Shown here one piece after another: positions 36,046-46,769 of a stretch of DNA of 64,000 bases (positions are counted from its first letter, which is position 1; every line of letters starts with the position of its first letter). The notes under the pieces were generated by a model that searched no databases, was not told the origin of the DNA, and was given only the letters and a program-made list of their open reading frames with translations. The stretch is from Epiperipatus broadwayi (lineage: Eukaryota > Onychophora > Udeonychophora > Euonychophora > Peripatidae): positions 1,076,441 through 1,140,440 of the forward strand of contig JAQFVV010000142.1 in NCBI GenBank assembly GCA_028023455.1, written 5' to 3'. The position numbers were made by a program, and so were the translations under genes.

Positions 36046-36417
36046 TAGATTTGGGGTAGTTTTGATTTTATATTGACTAGTTTAGCTTTATGCTTGTAAT
36101 GTTTACATTTTAATGAGTTTTTTGAGTTTAAGAGTAGTTTTGCTGATGTAGTGTAAAGATTTTTTTTTTTATTATTATTATTATTATTGATATTTTATTA
36201 TTGATATTTATTATAGACATTTTATTATTGATATATTTATTTTTGTTTTTTTAATTATTGATATATTGGAATGTCATTTATGTATATTATGTTTGTTGTG
36301 TGAGTTTGGGTTGAAAGAGTATATTTGTGTTTATTTAGTTATATTATATATATAGAAGTGTGTGTAGGTTTTATTGGGTTTTAATTTATAAGAGTATTGG
36401 TAATTTGGGTATTTAGT
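36046..36417 (+). promoter_or_regulatory. PLE-B leader / pseudo-LTR, copy 1
   Basis: Non-coding sequence from GATTTGGGGTAGTTTTG to the first ATG. It repeats the 3' tail of the preceding unit and extends through CTTTATGCTTGTAATG and a TAT-repeat patch (about 36170-36190). By analogy with other PLEs the promoter should lie here, but I see no definite core promoter motif. Confidence 0.55.
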
Positions 36418-38814
36418 ATGGGTTTGTGGAGCTTAATTTTTAATAATTTTCCATTTAATGATATTAGAAGGATTAAAAATTTGTCTAAATTGAGTGATAA
36501 GATAGAATCTTTACGATGGCAGATTTATTTTCTTAAAAAATGTAGGGAATTTAGTGTTTTTCCTAGGTGTTGTGTTATTAATTTTAGTAAAAATAAAAAG
36601 TTGATTCAAAATAAAAATTTAGTTTTTAAGTTACAAACATATATATTGAATAGTTTTTTAAAAGATAATTTTGTAAGGTTTTATAAATTTATTTATCTAT
36701 ATAAAAGGAATAGATTTTATTTAGAAAGGAGGCAAGATTTTAATTATTCAATTTTGAATTTTTTTATGAGACAGTTTAGACAGAATAGGTCAAATTTATA
36801 TTGTAAAAAATATGAAAGAAAATTAAAGTGGTTGTTTGGGAAAGTTAATAAAGTTTATTGTAGTGATAAAGGTTATGAGAATAATGTTTCTGAGGATAGA
36901 GTTGTTAATCTTACGGATTTGAAGTTAAATGATAGAGAATTAGATATTCTTGGTAAAGGCCCAAATTTTGTTCCATTTCATTCAAAAAATATAGTTTTTG
37001 ATACAATTTCGTCTATTGAATCTAGTAATTTGAGTGATGAGCAGAAAGTTGGTATTCAATCGATTTTGAATAAAAGTTTAAAAAGGAAAGAAAAATTTGT
37101 TATTAATCCTGCTGAGATTAAACATCTTAAAAATAGGTTAATTGCTAATGATGTAATCATTTCTCGTGAAGACAAAGCTGGTAGGTTTGTTATTATGAAA
37201 GGAGATGATTTCAAAGAGAAAATGGATAGAGAATTAAATAATGGTAAATATATGTTGTTAGATAAAAATCCAGGTAATTTGATTAAAAGAAAATTGATAG
37301 ATATTATGAAGAAAATGGTTAATTTAAAAATTTTTAATAGAGTAGATTATTTAAAATGCTATCCTAATGATTTTACATCAGCTAAGATGTTTGTGAATAT
37401 TAAAACTCATAAAGATGGTTTTCCTTTAAGATTTATTTTTGATTTTACAGGTAGTGTTGTAGAAGGTATTTCTAGATTCTTGAATAATTTTTTAAAACAA
37501 TTTGTTGATTTTGGTCAGTACACAGTTTCTTCTTCTTTTGAGGCTTTTGATAAGATTAATAATTTTAAAATGGAAAGTAGTTGGGTATTTGGAAGTTTAG
37601 ATATTGAAAATATGTATCAGTCTGTTAATAGGTTAAGCAGTATTGATGTTCTTTTGTCTGTATTGATTAAGAAAAGTTCTTTATCAAAAAATAAAATTAA
37701 GGTAATTAAAGATTTGCTTTTGTTATTGGAAGATTCTATGTATTTTACTTATAAAGGTAATTTTTATAAGATTAAGGAAGGGTGGATAATAGGTTATATT
37801 ATTTCTCCTTTAGTATGTTCAGTTTATATTAGTTTTATGGAAGAGGAAATTATTATTAAAAAGAATTGTTTATATGTAAAATTATTTGTCAGATATGTTG
37901 ATGATTGTTTATTTGTTGTTGAGAATGGTAAATTGAAGGAATTTGTAAATGAGTTTAATTGTTTTGATCCTTCTATAAAATTTGTGTTAGAAGGAGGGGG
38001 GTTAGATTTTGGTAAGTTAAAATTTTTAGATCTTTTGGTGATTAGAAATATAGAAACTAATTGTTTATTGTGCAGTCATTTAGTTAAAAGTAAAGAATTA
38101 AGATCTATAATTAAACCTGATAGCTATCAGTCTGTATCTCATAAAGTAGCTGCTTTAAGGAATTATTGTCATAGGAATATTAAATTAAATAATTCTAGGG
38201 GGGTAGCTTTGTTTCAGAAATATCAATTTTATAAAGATTATTTAAGTGTTGGATACTCTGATAAATTTGTTAAAAGTATTTTATTTAATAGTAATATTTG
38301 TAAGGATGTAAAGGTTAAAGAAAAATATGATTTTATTTCTTTGCCATTTAAATTGTCTTCTTATAAAATTGTGTGTAGAAATAGTAAATTGTTTGGAAAT
38401 AAGAAAATTGCTTGGAAAAGGGGTGTTACATTGAATAATTTATTGAATAATACAAAGGAAGTTTTTGATAGAAAGACTATTCCTGGTGTGGTATATTTTA
38501 TTCCTTGTTTATTTTGTAAGAAGGTTTACATAGGTCAGAGTAGTTTGAGTTTAAATGAAAGAGTAAAGGTTCATAAAAGTAGAGTTAAAAATAGATATCT
38601 TAGTTCTGCTTTGTATGTCCATGAAAAAGATACAGGCCACACTATTGATTTTGATGAAGCTAAGGTTGTCTTCTTTGAGAGAAATGAAATCAAAAGAAGA
38701 ATTAAAGAGTCTTTATTATTGAAAATTTATGATTCTGAAGCAATTAACTTATTTAAGAGTTCTTTTAATATTAAGGGTGGATGGGAAGTGAATGGATTTG
38801 TGGGTAGTTTTTAA
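36418..38814 (+). CDS. PLE-B reverse transcriptase / GIY-YIG endonuclease, copy 1
   Basis: Intact retroelement protein that should copy the element RNA into DNA at a nicked target. The frame is open from 36385; the first ATG is at 36418 (798 residues), and numbering below counts from the TTG at 36397 (805). Residues 1-150 are a basic N-terminal part without known motif. EDKAG (258-262) is the PLE RT upstream block, usually DKG. IKTHKDGFPLRFI (335-347) is RT block 2. SLDIENMYQSV gives motif A with Asp402. GWIIGYIISPLVC (462-474) is an unusual motif B, where family A has GTPMGSPIS. YVDD (500-503) is motif C, KFLDLLVIR motif D. The C-terminal GIY-YIG nuclease has VVYF (698-701), Cys704 and Cys707, YIG (711-713), Arg722, His726, His742, His748 and probable catalytic Glu771. 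Length is normal for PLEs. No intron is visible. All catalytic residues seem present, so it may be active. Confidence 0.95.
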   Translation: MGLWSLIFNNFPFNDIRRIKNLSKLSDKIESLRWQIYFLKKCREFSVFPRCCVINFSKNKKLIQNKNLVFKLQTYILNSFLKDNFVRFYKFIYLYKRNRFYLERRQDFNYSILNFFMRQFRQNRSNLYCKKYERKLKWLFGKVNKVYCSDKGYENNVSEDRVVNLTDLKLNDRELDILGKGPNFVPFHSKNIVFDTISSIESSNLSDEQKVGIQSILNKSLKRKEKFVINPAEIKHLKNRLIANDVIISREDKAGRFVIMKGDDFKEKMDRELNNGKYMLLDKNPGNLIKRKLIDIMKKMVNLKIFNRVDYLKCYPNDFTSAKMFVNIKTHKDGFPLRFIFDFTGSVVEGISRFLNNFLKQFVDFGQYTVSSSFEAFDKINNFKMESSWVFGSLDIENMYQSVNRLSSIDVLLSVLIKKSSLSKNKIKVIKDLLLLLEDSMYFTYKGNFYKIKEGWIIGYIISPLVCSVYISFMEEEIIIKKNCLYVKLFVRYVDDCLFVVENGKLKEFVNEFNCFDPSIKFVLEGGGLDFGKLKFLDLLVIRNIETNCLLCSHLVKSKELRSIIKPDSYQSVSHKVAALRNYCHRNIKLNNSRGVALFQKYQFYKDYLSVGYSDKFVKSILFNSNICKDVKVKEKYDFISLPFKLSSYKIVCRNSKLFGNKKIAWKRGVTLNNLLNNTKEVFDRKTIPGVVYFIPCLFCKKVYIGQSSLSLNERVKVHKSRVKNRYLSSALYVHEKDTGHTIDFDEAKVVFFERNEIKRRIKESLLLKIYDSEAINLFKSSFNIKGGWEVNGFVGSF

Positions 38815-39309
38815 TAGTATATATAAGTTGTGTTTTTTTTATTATTTCTTTACACTTGAGAAGTCTGCTTGTAGCAGTGAAACCTTAGGTTGTGTTTTAA
38901 TATTATTTTTATTCTGGTCTGGTTTAATTTTAGATTTGGGGTAGTTTTGATTTTATATTGACTAGTTTAGCTTTATGCTTGTAATGTTTACATTTTAATG
39001 AGTTTTTTGAGTTTAAGAGTAGTTTTGCTGATGTAGTGTAAAGATTTTTTTTTATTATTATTATTATTATTATTGATATTTTATTATTGATATTTATTAT
39101 AGACATTTTATTATTGATATATTTATTTTTGTTTTTTGTTTTTTAATTATTGATATATTGGAATGTCATTTATGTATATTATGTTTGTTGTGTGAGTTTG
39201 GGTTGAAAGAGTATATTTGTGTTTATTTAGTTATATTATATATATAGAAGTGTGTGTAGGTTTTATTGGGTTTTAATTTATAAGAGTATTGGTAATTTGG
39301 GTATTTAGT
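38815..39309 (+). repeat. PLE-B pseudo-LTR between copies
   Basis: This non-coding spacer serves as the 3' tail of copy 1 and the leader of copy 2. It contains the hairpin unit at 38855-38884, GTTTAATTTTAGATTTGGGG, the segment CTTTATGCTTGTAATG and a TAT-repeat patch. It is nearly identical to 36046-36417 where they overlap. Confidence 0.85.
38855..38884 (+). ncRNA. PLE-B tail hairpin, hammerhead-like
   Basis: CTTGAGAAG is followed by CTGC, TTGTA, GCAG, then TGAAACC. The layout equals a hammerhead core half (CUGANGA-like box, stem II, GAAA), but the first box is divergent, so self-cleavage is doubtful. The old relic at 13271-13300 shows a compensating stem change. Identical copy at 41747-41776. 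Confidence 0.45.
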
Positions 39310-41706
39310 ATGGGTTTGTGGAGCTTAATTTTTAATAATTTTCCATTTAATGATATTAGAAGGATTAAAAATTTGTCTAAATTGAGTGATAAGATAGAAT
39401 CTTTACGATGGCAGATTTATTTTCTTAAAAAATGTAGGGAATTTAGTGTTTTTCCTAGGTGTTGTGTTATTAATTTTAGTAAAAATAAAAAGTTGATTCA
39501 AAATAAAAATTTAGTTTTTAAGTTACAAACATATATATTGAATAGTTTTTTAAAAGATAATTTTGTAAGGTTTTATAAATTTATTTATCTATATAAAAGG
39601 AATAGATTTTATTTAGAAAGGAGGCAAGATTTTAATTATTCAATTTTGAATTTTTTTATGAGACAGTTTAGACAGAATAGGTCAAATTTATATTGTAAAA
39701 AATATGAAAGAAAATTAAAGTGGTTGTTTGGGAAAGTTAATAAAGTTTATTGTAGTGATAAAGGTTATGAGAATAATGTTTCTGAGGATAGAGTTGTTAA
39801 TCTTACGGATTTGAAGTTAAATGATAGAGAATTAGATATTCTTGGTAAAGGCCCAAATTTTGTTCGATTTCTTTCAAAAAATATAGTTTTTGATACAATT
39901 TCGTCTATTGAATCTAGTAATTTGAGTGATGAGCAGAAAGTTGGTATTCAATCGATTTTGAATAAAAGTTTAAAAAGGAAAGAAAAATTTGTTATTAATC
40001 CTGCTGAGATTAAACATCTTAAAAATAGGTTAATTGCTAATGATGTAATCATTTCTCGTGAAGACAAAGCTGGTAGGTTTGTTATTATGAAAGGAGATGA
40101 TTTCAAAGAGAAAATGGATAGAGAATTAAATAATGGTAAATATATGTTGTTAGATAAAGATCCAGGTAATTTGATTAAAAGAAAATTGATAGATATTATG
40201 AAGAAAATGGTTAATTTAAAAATTTTTAATAGAGTAGATTATTTAAAATGCTATCCTAATGATTTTACATCAGCTAAGATGTTTGTGAATATTAAAACTC
40301 ATAAAGATGGTTTTCCTTTAAGATTTATTTTTGATTTTACAGGTAGTGTTGTAGAAGGTATTTCTAGATTCTTGAATAATTTTTTAAAACAATTTGTTGA
40401 TTTTGGTCAGTACACAGTTTCTTCTTCTTTTGAGGCTTTTGATAAGATTAATAATTTTAAAATGGAAAGTAGTTGGGTATTTGGAAGTTTAGATATTGAA
40501 AATATGTATCAGTCTGTTAATAGGTTAAGCAGTATTGATGTTCTTTTGTCTGTATTGATTAAGAAAAGTTCTTTATCAAAAAATAAAATTAAGGTAATTA
40601 AAGATTTGCTTTTGTTATTGGAAGATTCTATGTATTTTACTTATAAAGGTAATTTTTATAAGATTAAGGAAGGGTGGATAATAGGTTATATTATTTCTCC
40701 TTTAGTATGTTCAGTTTATATTAGTTTTATGGAAGAGGAAATTATTATTAAAAAGAATTGTTTATATGTAAAATTATTTGTCAGATATGTTGATGATTGT
40801 TTATTTGTTGTTGAGAATGGTAAATTGAAGGAATTTGTAAATGAGTTTAATTGTTTTGATCCTTCTATAAAATTTGTGTTAGAAGGAGGGGGGTTAGATT
40901 TTGGTAAGTTAAAATTTTTAGATCTTTTGGTGATTAGAAATATAGAAACTAATTGTTTATTGTGCAGTCATTTAGTTAAAAGTAAAGAATTAAGATCTAT
41001 AATTAAACCTGATAGCTATCAGTCTGTATCTCATAAAGTAGCTGCTTTAAGGAATTATTGTCATAGGAATATTAAATTAAATAATTCTAGGGGGGTAGCT
41101 TTGTTTCAGAAATATCAATTTTATAAAGATTATTTAAGTGTTGGATACTCTGATAAATTTGTTAAAAGTATTTTATTTAATAGTAATATTTGTAAGGATG
41201 TAAAGGTTAAAGAAAAATATGATTTTATTTCTTTGCCATTTAAATTGTCTTCTTATAAAATTGTGTGTAGAAATAGTAAATTGTTTGGAAATAAGAAAAT
41301 TGCTTGGAAAAGGGGTGTTACATTGAATAATTTATTGAATAATACAAAGGAAGTTTTTGATAGAAAGACTATTCCTGGTGTGGTATATTTTATTCCTTGT
41401 TTATTTTGTAAGAAGGTTTACATAGGTCAGAGTAGTTTGAGTTTAAATGAAAGAGTAAAGGTTCATAAAAGTAGAGTTAAAAATAGATATCTTAGTTCTG
41501 CTTTGTATGTCCATGAAAAAGATACAGGCCACACTATTGATTTTGATGAAGCTAAGGTTGTCTTCTTTGAGAGAAATGAAATCAAAAGAAGAATTAAAGA
41601 GTCTTTATTATTGAAAATTTATGATTCTGAAGCAATTAACTTATTTAAGAGTTCTTTTAATATTAAGGGTGGATGGGAAGTGAATGGATTTGTGGGTAGT
41701 TTTTAA
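39310..41706 (+). CDS. PLE-B reverse transcriptase / GIY-YIG endonuclease, copy 2
   Basis: Second intact copy, same domain order and catalytic residues as copy 1. First ATG is at 39310 (798 residues; frame open further upstream with a TTG at 39289). It differs from copy 1 by only three residues that I can see: Arg193 for Pro and Leu195 for His in the NFVRFLSKN region, and Asp291 for Asn in LLDKDPGN. None touches a catalytic motif. It is followed by the tail with a second hairpin unit and then a TA run. With the RT, the nuclease and an upstream pseudo-LTR in place, this copy has everything known to be needed by a PLE. Confidence 0.95.
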   Translation: MGLWSLIFNNFPFNDIRRIKNLSKLSDKIESLRWQIYFLKKCREFSVFPRCCVINFSKNKKLIQNKNLVFKLQTYILNSFLKDNFVRFYKFIYLYKRNRFYLERRQDFNYSILNFFMRQFRQNRSNLYCKKYERKLKWLFGKVNKVYCSDKGYENNVSEDRVVNLTDLKLNDRELDILGKGPNFVRFLSKNIVFDTISSIESSNLSDEQKVGIQSILNKSLKRKEKFVINPAEIKHLKNRLIANDVIISREDKAGRFVIMKGDDFKEKMDRELNNGKYMLLDKDPGNLIKRKLIDIMKKMVNLKIFNRVDYLKCYPNDFTSAKMFVNIKTHKDGFPLRFIFDFTGSVVEGISRFLNNFLKQFVDFGQYTVSSSFEAFDKINNFKMESSWVFGSLDIENMYQSVNRLSSIDVLLSVLIKKSSLSKNKIKVIKDLLLLLEDSMYFTYKGNFYKIKEGWIIGYIISPLVCSVYISFMEEEIIIKKNCLYVKLFVRYVDDCLFVVENGKLKEFVNEFNCFDPSIKFVLEGGGLDFGKLKFLDLLVIRNIETNCLLCSHLVKSKELRSIIKPDSYQSVSHKVAALRNYCHRNIKLNNSRGVALFQKYQFYKDYLSVGYSDKFVKSILFNSNICKDVKVKEKYDFISLPFKLSSYKIVCRNSKLFGNKKIAWKRGVTLNNLLNNTKEVFDRKTIPGVVYFIPCLFCKKVYIGQSSLSLNERVKVHKSRVKNRYLSSALYVHEKDTGHTIDFDEAKVVFFERNEIKRRIKESLLLKIYDSEAINLFKSSFNIKGGWEVNGFVGSF

Positions 41707-41746
41707 TAGTATATATAAGTTGTGTTTTTTTTATTATTTCTTTACA

Positions 41747-41776
41747 CTTGAGAAGTCTGCTTGTAGCAGTGAAACC
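41747..41776 (+). ncRNA. PLE-B tail hairpin, copy 2
   Basis: Identical to the unit at 38855-38884, exactly one array period (2892 bases) downstream. Confidence 0.45.
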
Positions 41777-41843
41777 TTAGGTTGTGTTTTAATATTATTT
41801 TTATTCTGGTCTGGTTTAATTTTAGATTTGGGGTAGTTTTGAT

Positions 41844-41884
41844 ATATATATATATATATAAATATTTTTTATATCTAGCCATGC

Positions 41885-41932
<48 letters not shown>
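41844..41932. repeat. (TA)n-rich edge of PLE array
   Basis: TA runs at about 41843-41860 and 41889-41931 flank TCTAGCCATGCATATAC. The array breaks off into the first run. Confidence 0.9.
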
Positions 41933-41933
<1 letters not shown>

Positions 41934-42103
41934 CTACTTAGTTAAGCCATTTGTGTTGTCATTAGTTTTAAATAATGTTTACAAGAAACCAACTGTATTT
42001 AAGCTTGAGGACAATTTAATATAATTCGCGAATTAGTTTAACCATTCACCAGAAAAAAATATATTCTTATTATGTCAAATTATTTAATATTTAAATAAAT
42101 ATG

Positions 42104-43201
42104 GGTAAAACTGACTTATAATGGTAACAACTTTTCGCCCTCTATTTTTTAAAAAAATGAACTATATTTTATTCGTACTATGTAATTGTAAAGTATATCT
42201 AACTATTAATGTATTTTTTACATGAAGGTTAATAAAAAAAAATATATAAAAAGTTACATTTTTATGCATAGTTTTGAACTATGCACAAAAGGAAATTCCT
42301 GAAAATGGTGGCACCTTCATGCATACTCCTAAATGCAAATTCGTGCAGGTAGGATGAAAACAAAGCTCTGCTAGTACCAAATTGGTATTTTAGCTTATGC
42401 TTTGCTCTCATCCACATATTTTCCACATTATTACTGTGGATAAGTTCATTATCTATGTCAACAAAGTTGTATTGGTGGACAATGACAGAGTGAAGGTATA
42501 TACCATTATCTAGACCACTTATATTGCCATATGCATATCAGCCATCAGTGATTATATGCATATCAGGTAAAATGTGTTGCTGTATGAGAGGTTTCAGAGT
42601 GGCAACTGATTTATCTTCAATTTCTGTTAAGAAACATTTTCTTGACCCTCGCTCTATTCCACTAAACACCCAATGGCCTTCTCTCATTGCCCTACTATGG
42701 TGTTTTTGGTGAAAGAAATATGTCTCATTAGTCTCCACTATCCACAGTTTGCGATTGCCATCAAATCCACTGACAAGTGCTGGATTTCTGTCAAAATATG
42801 TAGCACATTCTTCCCAGCAAAAACAACACCAGTCTATGACCACTCATTCTCTAATATCAGTCTTGCAAACAATAAAGTGCATTGGCACATTATTTGCCCA
42901 ACAAAACATTATATAAACAATGGTATTCAAAGACTGATGGCTTTGGGAAAAAATGACCCACTTCTTATGGATGTATGCTGGTGGCATATTTGCCACATGT
43001 GAATGTTAATATTTAATAGTTTATAAACTAGCTCAAAATTGCACATAAAAATGTAAGTTTTTATTTTTTTTATTAACCTTCATGTAAAAAATACATTTAT
43101 AGTTAGATATACTTTACAATTACACAGTACAAATAAAATATGACTCATTTTTTTAAAAAATAGAGGGCGAATAGTTGTGACGATTATAAGTCAGTTTTAC
43201 C
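42104..43201 (-). mobile_element. Merlin transposon, structurally complete
   Basis: The 1098-base element starts GGTAAAACTGACTTATAAT and ends with its inverse. The terminal inverted repeats are about 160 bases long (42104 to about 42266 and about 43043-43201) with scattered mismatches. Both carry CGCCCTCTATTTTTTAAA and TACATGAAGGTTAATAAA. The exact 8-bp repeat TAAATATG flanks it (42096-42103 and 43202-43209), the duplication size of Merlin elements. The interior encodes the transposase on the minus strand. Its reading frame is broken but ends and target duplications are intact, so it could be mobilised in trans. Confidence 0.95.
42262..42998 (-). pseudogene. Merlin (IS1016/ISXO2-type) transposase, broken
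   Basis: The minus-strand frame starts at ATG 42998 with the RSGSFFPKA lead typical of the N-terminal region, shifts frame near 42930, and meets a TGA just before VVIDWCCFCWEEC. It then reads the DDE domain: KLWIVETNETYF, GHWVFSGIERGSRKCFL, ATLKPLIQQHILPDMHIITDG. A TGA replaces the expected Trp codon right after ITDG. The frame continues as YAYGNIS, SVIVHQYNFVD, a helix with NNVENMWMRAKHKLK and SSYLHEFAFRS, ending at TAA 42262. The order matches ISXO2-like/Merlin transposases (catalytic strand with E/D, second Asp in I-x-T-D, and the H-x-N-N-x-E-x-x-W segment). One frameshift and two nonsense changes make it inactive. Confidence 0.9.
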
Positions 43202-43209
43202 TAAATATG

Positions 43210-46200
43210 ATATCCATTTAATTATATAATCTTTGTTCATACCATAAGACAAACAATATATCATGTCCATTTGTATTATGATAATTATTTATGAAAAAAA
43301 AAGTTGAATAAAATAAGAAGAAATGTTAAGTAAATGTAAGAGTTATTATAATATTATTACTGTCTTTCTATTGTGAAGAAAAAAAAATAACTTGTTTAGT
43401 AATGCAAATAATTTTGTGTATCTTTATTTTTTTATTTTTTTTATAACATTATTTGGGTCACACAATTATAGGAATTAATTCAGATATTTTATTTTACCGG
43501 AAGATGCTTAAAACAACATTAATATAGTAAAACCTAATAATATATTTTATCCAATGTTAAGAAGAGAATAATTTTAGAAAACACATTAAATTATTTATTT
43601 TTATTAAATGTAATTCTGATTCAATAAAATGTCCCTTTGATTCTTAATTAAAATTTTAACTGATTATTGAGTCTCATTAATTTATATGCAAATGTTTAGA
43701 TTTGAGATTATAAAGTCATGATTAAATCAAAATAAATCCCACTTATTTACAGTTATAATTTGGCTGGCAAAAACTATGTGAGACATTAACAAAAAAAACT
43801 AATCACATTATTTACCATTACAAATTTGATGCTTCAATTTGTGGGCATATGAAATAACACTGCTACTCTCTCTCTCTCCATTATATACAGTTACATTATA
43901 TTGTAAAGATCATATTTGTACATTCACATAACAAAATCCAGAGTTCAGGCAAAATACACCTAAGCTGATCAAGATGAGGTGGTGAGACCTTGACTCTAAA
44001 CAAACTCCAACTTATTTACCAGAACTCTGTGATTTAACACCCTATGAATAGCATTTATGAGGTTACACTCAGTTTCAATTCTTCAGTGAGTTGATTGAGC
44101 AAAGGGCAAAATGTGAGTCTCAGGGAAAAATTAACAATTTAAATATAATTAAAAGCTGAATAAATTACTTATCATGCTAAGAGTTAACTAAAAAAATGCA
44201 GACAATACATATTAATAATAAGGAATTGGGATGATTTGGAGTTCGATTGTGAGTAAACATGTGAAACAATTTATATTTTAAATAGATTTATTAAAATAAG
44301 TGATTAATTAATTCAATAAAACAAAAGAACAGCAATTACTTAGGTTAGGATACATATATAATTAACACACACATGTGTTACAGAAATTATGAGATGAATT
44401 TAATACAGTGATCTCATTTTAAAAAAATTTACTTAATTTATACAGTGTTTGTGATTAATAGATCAGGCCTATTATATTTTGATATGCTAAACTATTCTTA
44501 GGTTTGCCAGTGTTATGAGCTAAAATGTTAGCCAGGATGATTATTATAGATAACATTAAGCTGATTATTCTAAATACATTACAAAATGAGCAATTTAATA
44601 AGCTCTATGTACAGATTCACCTAGTAACTTAGATTAAGGTTTCAGATTAATGCTGAAGTGTTAATAATAGAGGATAAGAACTGGTTACCTTTAGGTTTAC
44701 ATCTATAGATTATGATGCAAATAAAATACTAAAATAAAGTCACGGTGCAAGTGTGTAATTATTCACAAGCTTTATTATCAAATACTCAATGTCCTAAGGC
44801 TGAACAGCTTGCTATAATAATAAAGAACATTTCAGTTCAGTGAATTAGGGTTGTAAATTCATGTATCCTGGCCTTAAACTCAGTAACATGATTGGTGGTC
44901 TAACCCAAACAGAAATGTATGGGAACAGCCTTCACTGCTAGCCCATAAAGACATAGCAAGATGTTAATATACCAATGGGTGCTTAGTAAGAATGTACAGG
45001 CAACACATAGCAATACAAATGTGTATATATGGAATTAATTAACTAATGTGCCTAAACAGATAGTAGAATCTGCTAAAAGTAACTCAGTGCAGTTCTTAGG
45101 TTAGCATATAGTTATCATGCTAAATAAAAGGGTTAACTAGATCATTAATCTAGTTAATACACTGAATCTGTATTAATATATATGCAATTAATTTAGGGAG
45201 GAGAAAGTATCTTTAATGGCCTTAACAACATTTAAAAATATACTTTTAATATCATCCTTAGCTAGCAACTTACTGCTAAATAATCAATAAAAATATAAGT
45301 CTAATAACTGATTATGCAAATCTTATTACACTATAATATCAATAATATAATGATAACAATAAGCTGAGCATGTAGTAATCAGTTATTATCTATTAAAATA
45401 AGATTTCAAAGCAGTGATTTATTTATGCTAAGCAGCATTGTTAAATATTATATTGGAGAGCTTATAATGATTTCTCTTTAAAAGTTTACTAAAATAATTA
45501 TTTGCTGCCTCAAAATATTGACCTATCATAGCATATATATTAAATAAATGAAAATGAAATAATTGAACAGTAATGATAGGCAAGTCAGCAGTTTATATAG
45601 AATTTAAAATAACAACTAAACACAATTATTTAGATTAAGAAATTAATTCCATTAATTAAGATTCAAGCAAGTTCTACAGTTTTAATTTTAAAAATGATTT
45701 AATTTAAAAAAATTAATAGTTAAGATTTAATGATCATTAGATTTACACAGCTAGCTTATTATTTAATTTATAGTTTAGAGATTAATTTAAGAGCTCTGTA
45801 GTTTTGAAGAATATTACCAATCTTCTTCAGCAGCTCGGACATCAGACCCTTGGAAGTAGGGATTTTGGCAGTCTTTTCTAGATAGGTTTCTTGGTACAGC
45901 AGGCAGGGCTGGAATTCTCCATCCTGATGATGATGATCTCATGCTATGGCAGTATGTAGAACAGGGTTGGATATGACTGTTCATCATAGGTAGGAATGGT
46001 AAATCAATGGCCCTCCTACTCGCTCATTATAAAATCCAAATGAGTGTGAATTTTGATAGCAATACACAGATAAATTTTATGAGTATCCTTTAAAGTGTCA
46101 AAATATAGGCTATTTATACCAATTTCAAATCCTATATTATTTCTCTACAAGCTGGATTTACAATGGGGTCAATCCATTAATGCCTGTTCACAATTTCAAT

Positions 46201-46769
46201 TTTAAAATTGTAAAATTGACTCGAACTATTATTTAATATTTTAAGGCAAATAAATTTAGCTTGGTTTAGCCACTAAATTCCCGTAGGGATCTAAAATAGT
46301 ACTGATTCACTGTGTTTTGTTATTGACTAAGTTTCTGTTCCAAAAATATTATTGCAAAAATAGAAATTAAGAAAATCAGTCTATAAACTATTTTATAATT
46401 AGGTCCATGACTTTTTCTTGACAATATTTTAATTTAGCTTTATAAATGTAGCAAATACTTTAAACAACATTTTGTTATATATGTATGCTAGTACTAGGTA
46501 AATTTTATGTGATTCTCAATGCAAACTAATGAATTTACTCCTTTTAAATAATTAAATTTATAATTATAAATGATCTAATTTTTAAATAGAAATAAGCTGT
46601 AATATAGATAAACCGATACTATATCACAGTCTGTTTTCACATATATATGTGAGCTGATACACATATAATGATGTTTATGTTGATATACATGTGTACTCAA
46701 TTTAAAGTTAGCACAGACAGAGTTATGGGAAAAACAGATGAAATGTATAGTCTGTAGGAATATACTGTT
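43210..46769. other. AT-rich tract, no gene seen
   Basis: The part 43860-46050 is somewhat less AT-rich and by eye has more G than C on the plus strand, with a (CT)n patch near 43870 and a GC-richer block at about 45830-46020 (TCAGACCCTTGGAAGTAGGG). No open frame, terminal repeat or known motif was found. It may be an old large non-coding element. Confidence 0.4.

Larger units (their letters stand above)
36046..41843 (+). mobile_element. PLE family B tandem array, two full-length copies
   Basis: Two direct copies with a period of 2892 bases follow the inverted copy. Copy 1 runs from about 36046, copy 2 from about 38938 to 41843. Each has a non-coding terminal-repeat/leader part of about 370 bases, an 805-codon open frame and about 130 bases of tail that is also the start of the next repeat. 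Differences between copies are a handful of substitutions and short indels in a T run, a TAT run and a GTTTTTT duplication. The array ends at 41843 inside the terminal repeat, against a TA run. This matches the tandem arrangement with pseudo-LTRs known for Penelope-like elements. Near identity implies very recent insertion, conversion, or an assembly duplication. Confidence 0.95.

Noticed and set aside
42524-43002. Plus-strand open frames over the Merlin element
   Set aside because: Shadows of the minus-strand transposase.
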